A program made the translations under genes and the position numbers. A stretch of 10,122 nucleotides of DNA, from positions 1 to 10,122 of the forward strand of contig JALVDN010000211.1 of NCBI GenBank assembly GCA_027008965.1, written 5' to 3'. The notes beneath the pieces were generated by a model. The model was not told where the DNA came from and did not search any database. It saw only the letters and a program-made list of their open reading frames with translations. This stretch comes from Flavobacteriales bacterium (lineage in GTDB: Bacteria; Bacteroidota; Bacteroidia; Flavobacteriales; Flavobacteriaceae). How positions within the stretch are numbered: the stretch's first letter is position 1; the number at the start of each line of letters is the position of its first letter. Of the stretch, positions 7,279 to 10,122 are shown piece after piece.

Positions 7279-7322
7279 TGGATGCTAAACTAATCTTTTT
7301 AAGAAACTTGGTTAATATAATA

Positions 7323-7709
7323 TTATCGTTTAGAGAATTGGAATTTCTTTCTTGCTTTGGGTCTTCCGTATTTCTTTCTTTCCACCATCCGGGGATCACG
7401 CGTCAGCAAGCCTTCGGGTTTCAATAAAGCTCTGAATTCGGGATCCACTTTGAGCAAAGCTCTTGCAATAGCTAATTTGATCGCACCGGCCTGACCGGTG
7501 ATTCCTCCTCCCTTCACATTCACCATCACATCATATTTTCCTTCGGTGTTGGTCACTGCAAAAGGTTTCAAAATATCCACTTGATGCGTGGGAATGGTGA
7601 AGTATTCTTCAAATGGCCGCCCGTTCACAGTAATTTTTCCCGTTCCTTCATCCATATAAATCCGGGCTACGGAAGTCTTTCTTCTGCCTATGGTATGAAT
7701 TCTTTCCAT
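7323..7709 (-). CDS. rpsI: 30S ribosomal protein S9
   Basis: This ribosomal protein of the 30S head has a C-terminal tail that reaches the P-site tRNA. The 128 residues are full length. It opens with [17 protein letters not shown], carries the S9 signature [19 protein letters not shown] at 67-85, and ends with the basic tail [17 protein letters not shown], whose final Lys-Arg is the tRNA-contacting end. Its ATG shares one base with the rplM stop (TAATG), so the two are probably translationally coupled, which suits an equimolar pair. Confidence 0.98.
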   Translation of the reverse strand: MERIHTIGRRKTSVARIYMDEGTGKITVNGRPFEEYFTIPTHQVDILKPFAVTNTEGKYDVMVNVKGGGITGQAGAIKLAIARALLKVDPEFRALLKPEGLLTRDPRMVERKKYGRPKARKKFQFSKR

Positions 7710-8164
7710 TATTTAAATTTATTTATATCTAAAACTTTTGGATTTTGTGCCTGATGTGGATGTTCGCTCCCTACATATACGTGCAGGTTTTTAAATATCT
7801 TACGCCCCAATTTGTTTTTGGGTAACATGCCTTTTACGGCTTTTTCCACCAAACGCTCCGGATGTTTTTTCATCAAATCACGAGCCGTGATGGAACGTTG
7901 TCCACCCGGATAGCCCGTATGCCAAATATACTCCTTATCATCCCATTTATTCCCGGTTAATATGATTTTATCGGCATTGATCACCACTACATGATCTCCT
8001 CCGTCCACATGCGGTGTAAAATCGGGTTTGTGCTTTCCACGCAATATTTTGGCAATTTTGGAAGCCAAACGTCCGAGCACTTGTCCTTCGGCATCCACCA
8101 AGAGCCATTCTTTTTTCACGGTTTGTTTGTTGGCCGAGATGGTTTTGTAACTTGTCGTATCCAT
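7709..8164 (-). CDS. rplM: 50S ribosomal protein L13
   Basis: This is an early-assembling large-subunit protein. The 151 residues include a normal core ([19 protein letters not shown] at 20-38, WHTGYPGG at 81-88) and the L13 signature stretch [20 protein letters not shown] (109-128), followed by VYVGSEHPH. The N-terminal [13 protein letters not shown] is an extension compared with E. coli (142 residues) and is usual in Bacteroidota. It is first in rplM-rpsI-rpsB-tsf, with a well-matched promoter about 23 bases upstream and no Shine-Dalgarno sequence. Confidence 0.98.
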   Translation of the reverse strand: MDTTSYKTISANKQTVKKEWLLVDAEGQVLGRLASKIAKILRGKHKPDFTPHVDGGDHVVVINADKIILTGNKWDDKEYIWHTGYPGGQRSITARDLMKKHPERLVEKAVKGMLPKNKLGRKIFKNLHVYVGSEHPHQAQNPKVLDINKFK

Positions 8165-8186
8165 TTATACACATTTAATTGGCTTG

Positions 8187-8217
8187 CAAATGTATGAATT
8201 TTTTCTTTTACTGCAAA
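8187..8217 (-). promoter_or_regulatory. Predicted promoter of rplM operon
   Basis: On the minus strand TTTG (8217-8214) is followed after 19 bases by TACATTTG (8194-8187), a full match to the Bacteroidota TAnnTTTG -7 box. Transcription would start near 8180, leaving a leader of only about 15 bases. A run of seven T's and seven A's just upstream (about 8222-8236) may act as a curved or UP-like element; that is inference. Confidence 0.7.
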
Positions 8218-8301
8218 TACCTTTTTTTAAAAAAATTCCATTCAAGCGCTTCAAAAAAATCAAATTATTCAATATTCATACGGATTTTGTTTGGATGATT
8301 T

Positions 8302-8456
8302 GGGCGCCATTCGGCGTGCTCCGTTTAAATCTTTTTCGGCTCAGCCTGCGGATGTAATGGCGTTTTGCGGGGTCTCCTCGTCTCCGCTCGGAGCCTCCTC
8401 AAACGCACATCCGCTCGGCTTCGCCTTCAAAAGGATATCACTTCGCCCGCCGGCGC
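8302..8456 (-). repeat. Structured intergenic repeat, copy B (155 bp)
   Basis: This is the second copy, in inverted orientation to 726-879. Conserved outer blocks are 8421-8456 and 8302-8342, and the apical block is 8366-8400. The variable arms on the plus strand are AGCC (8343-8346), GCGGATGT (8348-8355) and GCGTTT (8360-8365), pairing with GGCT (8417-8420), ACATCCGC (8407-8414) and AAACGC (8401-8406). That is 18 perfect pairs, half of them different from copy A. The element lies between the terminator of the first lipoprotein gene and the rplM promoter. Four bases, AAAT, flank it on both sides in its own orientation, a possible but unproven target duplication that copy A lacks. A 62-codon plus-strand frame (8291-8479) crosses it and looks spurious. 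Confidence 0.85.
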
Positions 8457-8478
8457 ATTTTATAAATCATTTTCATTG

Positions 8479-8504
8479 AAAAAAACCGCCCGGATGGGCG
8501 GTTT
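8479..8504 (-). terminator. Terminator of lipoprotein gene copy 1
   Basis: AAACCGCCC (8483-8491) pairs with GGGCGGTTT (8496-8504) around a four-base loop. On the minus strand it is followed by a run of seven T's. It starts 4 bases after the stop codon and marks the downstream end of the duplicated block. Confidence 0.9.
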
Positions 8505-8507
8505 AAA

Positions 8508-8945
8508 TTATTTCACTTTAATTAATCTATCAATGGTATGCGGGTTTTTAAGAATTCGAATTAATTTCTTTTTTTTAATATGGAAAGTATCTATGTGGTT
8601 TTTTCGCTGTTTTAGACGATTGGCATACTTAGGAATGTAATTAAAACTATCAATTTTATAAAACGTTGTATCGCTAAATAGATAAATTTTCCGGCCATCG
8701 GTTTTCCATTTTCCGTAAGACTTTATAGCACAAGTTTCCATATAAAATGTGCTATCATCACGAAGTTCAAGTTTTGTCCCTGCGATAAATCTTTTATAAA
8801 ATATAAAATCAAAAAGTTCAGGGCGGTTTTTATTGACATAATATTTACCTAAATAAGCCTGTTTATTTCCGGAACAACCCCAAAGAAAAGCGGAAAACAA
8901 ACTAATCCATAAAAACAGGCTGATCCAATCTTTGTGTGATTTCAT
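8508..8945 (-). CDS. Small lipoprotein, tandem copy 1
   Basis: This is a predicted membrane-anchored lipoprotein of unknown role. From the preferred ATG at 8945 it has 145 residues: a charged start (MKSHKDW), a hydrophobic stretch, and a lipobox ending at Cys24 (SAFLWGCSG). An in-frame ATG at 8969 adds eight residues before the signal; the shorter form makes a more normal signal peptide. The mature part has a beta-rich pattern (KLELRDDSTFYMETC, then SYGKWKTDGRKIYLFSD) like many small Bacteroidota lipoproteins with a lipocalin-like fold, then a basic tail (HIKKKKLIRILKNPHTID). The fold guess is weak. The second copy (9210-9647) differs at 7 residues. A strong terminator follows. I found no TAnnTTTG box in the 207-bp gap upstream. 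Confidence 0.85.
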   Translation of the reverse strand: MKSHKDWISLFLWISLFSAFLWGCSGNKQAYLGKYYVNKNRPELFDFIFYKRFIAGTKLELRDDSTFYMETCAIKSYGKWKTDGRKIYLFSDTTFYKIDSFNYIPKYANRLKQRKNHIDTFHIKKKKLIRILKNPHTIDRLIKVK

Positions 8946-8973
8946 GGTTTGTTTTGTTGGTGAGTTCATTGGT

Positions 8974-9180
8974 TAATTTGACAATTAAAAATATTGAATT
9001 TTTTCAAAGTTTAATTTTTCATTTGTTTTGTATTATAAACAAGAAATACAAATGCTTATTTTATTTTGATGAAATATGAAAAATATACTTTTTTAAAAAC
9101 ACATACAACGAAACCTTTCAAATTTTATCCGCCCGCAGGATGAAAAGAATATTTTTGTGGAGTGAAGGATTTACAGTATT
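8974..9180. other. AT-rich spacer between lipoprotein copies
   Basis: These 207 bases share nothing obvious with the DNA upstream of copy 2. No convincing gene is seen. The spacer must hold the promoter of lipoprotein copy 1 if that copy has its own, but no full TAnnTTTG box is present; the nearest on the minus strand is TAAACTTTG (one base too long) near 9005-9013. Confidence 0.5.
9027..9052. repeat. Short inverted repeat in the spacer
   Basis: TTTGTATT (9027-9034) and AATACAAA (9045-9052) form an 8-bp perfect inverted repeat with a 10-base centre. It lies about 80-105 bases upstream of lipoprotein copy 1. It could be an operator or a weak hairpin, but in such AT-rich DNA it may be chance. 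Confidence 0.3.
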
Positions 9181-9206
9181 AAAAAAACCGCCCGGATGGG
9201 CGGTTT
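9181..9206 (-). terminator. Terminator of lipoprotein gene copy 2
   Basis: AAACCGCCC (9185-9193) pairs with GGGCGGTTT (9198-9206), with seven T's following on the minus strand. It is identical to the terminator of copy 1 and lies at the edge of the duplicated block. Confidence 0.9.
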
Positions 9207-9209
9207 AAA

Positions 9210-9647
9210 TCATTTCACTTTAATTAATCTATCAATGGTACGCGGGTTTTTAAGAATTCGAATTAATTTCTTTTTTTTTATGTGGAAAGTATCTATGTGT
9301 TTTTTTTGCTGTTTTAGACGATTGGCATACTTAGGAATGTAATTAAAACTATCTATTTTATAAAACGTTGTGTCGCTAAATAGATAAATTTTCCGGCCAT
9401 CGGTTTTCCATTTTCCGTAAGACTTTATAGCACAAGTTTCCATATAAAATGTGCTATCATCACGAAGTTCAAGTTTTGTCCCTGCGATATATCTTTTATA
9501 AAATATAAAATCAAAAAGTTCAGGGCGGTTTTTATTGACATAATATTTACCTAAATAAGCCTGTTTATTTCCGGAACAACCCCAAAGAAAAGCAGAAAGC
9601 AAACTAATCCATAAAAACCGATTGATCCAATCTTTGTGTGATTTCAT
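9210..9647 (-). CDS. Small lipoprotein, tandem copy 2
   Basis: This is a paralogue of the gene at 8508-8945: same length from the matching ATG (145 residues; an ATG at 9671 adds eight), same lipobox Cys24, same terminator. Counted from the longer start, the differences from copy 1 are S17N, L18R, F25L, F61Y, R122Q, N124K and H144R. Three of these fall in the signal peptide, where L18R shortens the hydrophobic core, and the lipobox is unchanged. The stop codon is TGA here and TAA in copy 1. The start overlaps the 3' end of the upstream gene by 44 bases (68 from the longer start), so this copy is probably co-transcribed with that gene, while copy 1 is not. Function is unknown. Confidence 0.85.
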   Translation of the reverse strand: MKSHKDWINRFLWISLLSAFLWGCSGNKQAYLGKYYVNKNRPELFDFIFYKRYIAGTKLELRDDSTFYMETCAIKSYGKWKTDGRKIYLFSDTTFYKIDSFNYIPKYANRLKQQKKHIDTFHIKKKKLIRILKNPRTIDRLIKVK

Positions 9648-10122
9648 GGTTTGTTTTGTTGGTGAGTTCATTGGTCAAGGATATTATAACTTGTAACTTG
9701 GATTTTAATACATTGTCGGTTAAGTAATTGTTTACCTTATTTAAAAAAGAAATGATTCGGTCTCTATCTTGCGGTGATATTAAAATTTGTTGGTTGTCAT
9801 TGGGATTATTCATGATCATACTCATTTTGGGAAGATAATCACGCATAATTTGATAAGTGTCAATCGCTAATTCCAAATCTAGATGCTGTTTGATATCTTT
9901 ACTACCCTTATAATAAAAATCAATCAATTGAATACTTCCTTTATGCTTTGCCATATAATTATCCCTAAATGCTCTTGAAGTTGCTAAAATATTAACAAAC
10001 GGATAGTTGTTGGATAAACCGTTTTCATGAATTATACTGTCTGCTTGTTTAATTTTGCAGATTGGTATTGTTGGTCTACATATATCCATAACCGGATCAC
10101 AATCATTAACTCCATCACCGCA
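9604..10122 (-). CDS. Hypothetical protein with CFI-box-like segment, partial
   Basis: The frame stays open to the right edge of the window, so the ATG at 10089 is probably internal and this is the C-terminal part of a larger protein (about 173 residues visible). Counting from the edge, it begins CGDGVNDCDPV, an Asp-rich stretch resembling a calcium-binding loop, followed by cysteines. FVNILATSRAFRDNYM (about 42-57) and LIDFYYKGSKDI (66-77) resemble the pattern of CFI-box-CTERM proteins (LR-FRD-YL, a G, then F--YY--S-PI), although the CFIATAAYG motif itself is absent. This match is from memory and weak. The last 23 residues (from TNELTNKTNHEITQ) lie in the 495-bp repeat and overlap the start of the next lipoprotein gene. 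Function is unknown. Confidence 0.65.
   Translation of the reverse strand, partial: CGDGVNDCDPVMDICRPTIPICKIKQADSIIHENGLSNNYPFVNILATSRAFRDNYMAKHKGSIQLIDFYYKGSKDIKQHLDLELAIDTYQIMRDYLPKMSMIMNNPNDNQQILISPQDRDRIISFLNKVNNYLTDNVLKSKLQVIISLTNELTNKTNHEITQRLDQSVFMD

Larger units (their letters stand above)
8479..8973. repeat. 495-bp direct repeat, copy 1
   Basis: This block aligns without gaps to 9181-9675, offset 702. By eye I count about 14 substitutions in 495 bases (about 97% identity). It contains the complete lipoprotein gene, its terminator and about 28 bases upstream of the preferred start. Similarity stops sharply on both sides: at the start of the seven-A run, and after TTCATTGGT. No transposase or matching terminal inverted repeats are visible. 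Confidence 0.95.
9181..9675. repeat. 495-bp direct repeat, copy 2
   Basis: This is the second copy of the block at 8479-8973, in the same orientation and without gaps. Its right edge (9675) lies inside the upstream reading frame, so the last 23 codons and stop of that gene are in repeated DNA. Copy 1 keeps the equivalent codons without the rest of the gene, which suggests that copy 2 is the ancestral location and copy 1 the derived one. Confidence 0.95.

Noticed and set aside
8291..8479. A 62-codon plus-strand frame across repeat copy B
   Set aside because: It is likewise a by-product of the repeat. The variable arms change codons without regard to protein, while base pairing is kept.
9121..9160. 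A third, degenerate copy of the structured repeat near TTTTATCCGCCCGC
   Set aside because: Only a few bases around CCGCCCGC resemble the outer block; the apical block and second outer block are absent.

Overview
The window looks like a chromosomal piece of a Bacteroidota bacterium, most likely of the Flavobacteriia. The evidence is the gene content (acpP-fabF-rnc; parA-parB-DUF5683; rplM-rpsI-rpsB-tsf), the protein sequences, the absence of clear Shine-Dalgarno sequences before the starts, and two promoter matches of the Bacteroidota type (TTTG, 18-19 bases, TAnnTTTG). Almost every gene lies on the minus strand.

Layout from left to right: (1) 1-570, the 3' end of a plus-strand gene for a beta-strand-rich, probably envelope-associated protein; (2) 571-905, a convergent intergenic region with copy A of a 154-bp structured repeat; (3) 906-3152, acpP-fabF-rnc (acyl carrier protein, beta-ketoacyl-ACP synthase II, RNase III) behind a good promoter; (4) 3242-5459, parA-parB-DUF5683 (chromosome partitioning plus a membrane protein); (5) 5535-8217, rplM-rpsI-rpsB-tsf with a promoter before rplM, a hairpin before rpsB and a strong terminator after tsf; (6) 8302-8456, copy B of the structured repeat in opposite orientation; (7) 8479-9675, two copies of a 495-bp block, each carrying a small lipoprotein gene and its terminator, separated by 207 bp of AT-rich DNA; (8) 9604-10122, the 3' part of a gene that runs off the right edge and whose last 23 codons lie inside the second 495-bp block.

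The housekeeping genes are ordinary. The accessory ends are more interesting. The two structured repeats keep long identical blocks, but between those blocks lie two 18-bp stem arms that differ at 9 of 18 pairs while keeping perfect complementarity in both copies. That is covariation readable from two copies, and it points to selection on, or a replication mechanism that preserves, a folded RNA or DNA hairpin. The copies are inverted and flank the whole 7.4-kb housekeeping block. The lipoprotein duplication is recent (about 14 differences in 495 bp by eye) and gapless. Smaller points are an rnc with no ATG start, whose best start is a TTG one base after the fabF stop; a DUF5683 gene whose only standard start lies well inside parB; and a terminator-like hairpin ahead of rpsB.

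All alignments and counts were made by eye; no database search was possible.
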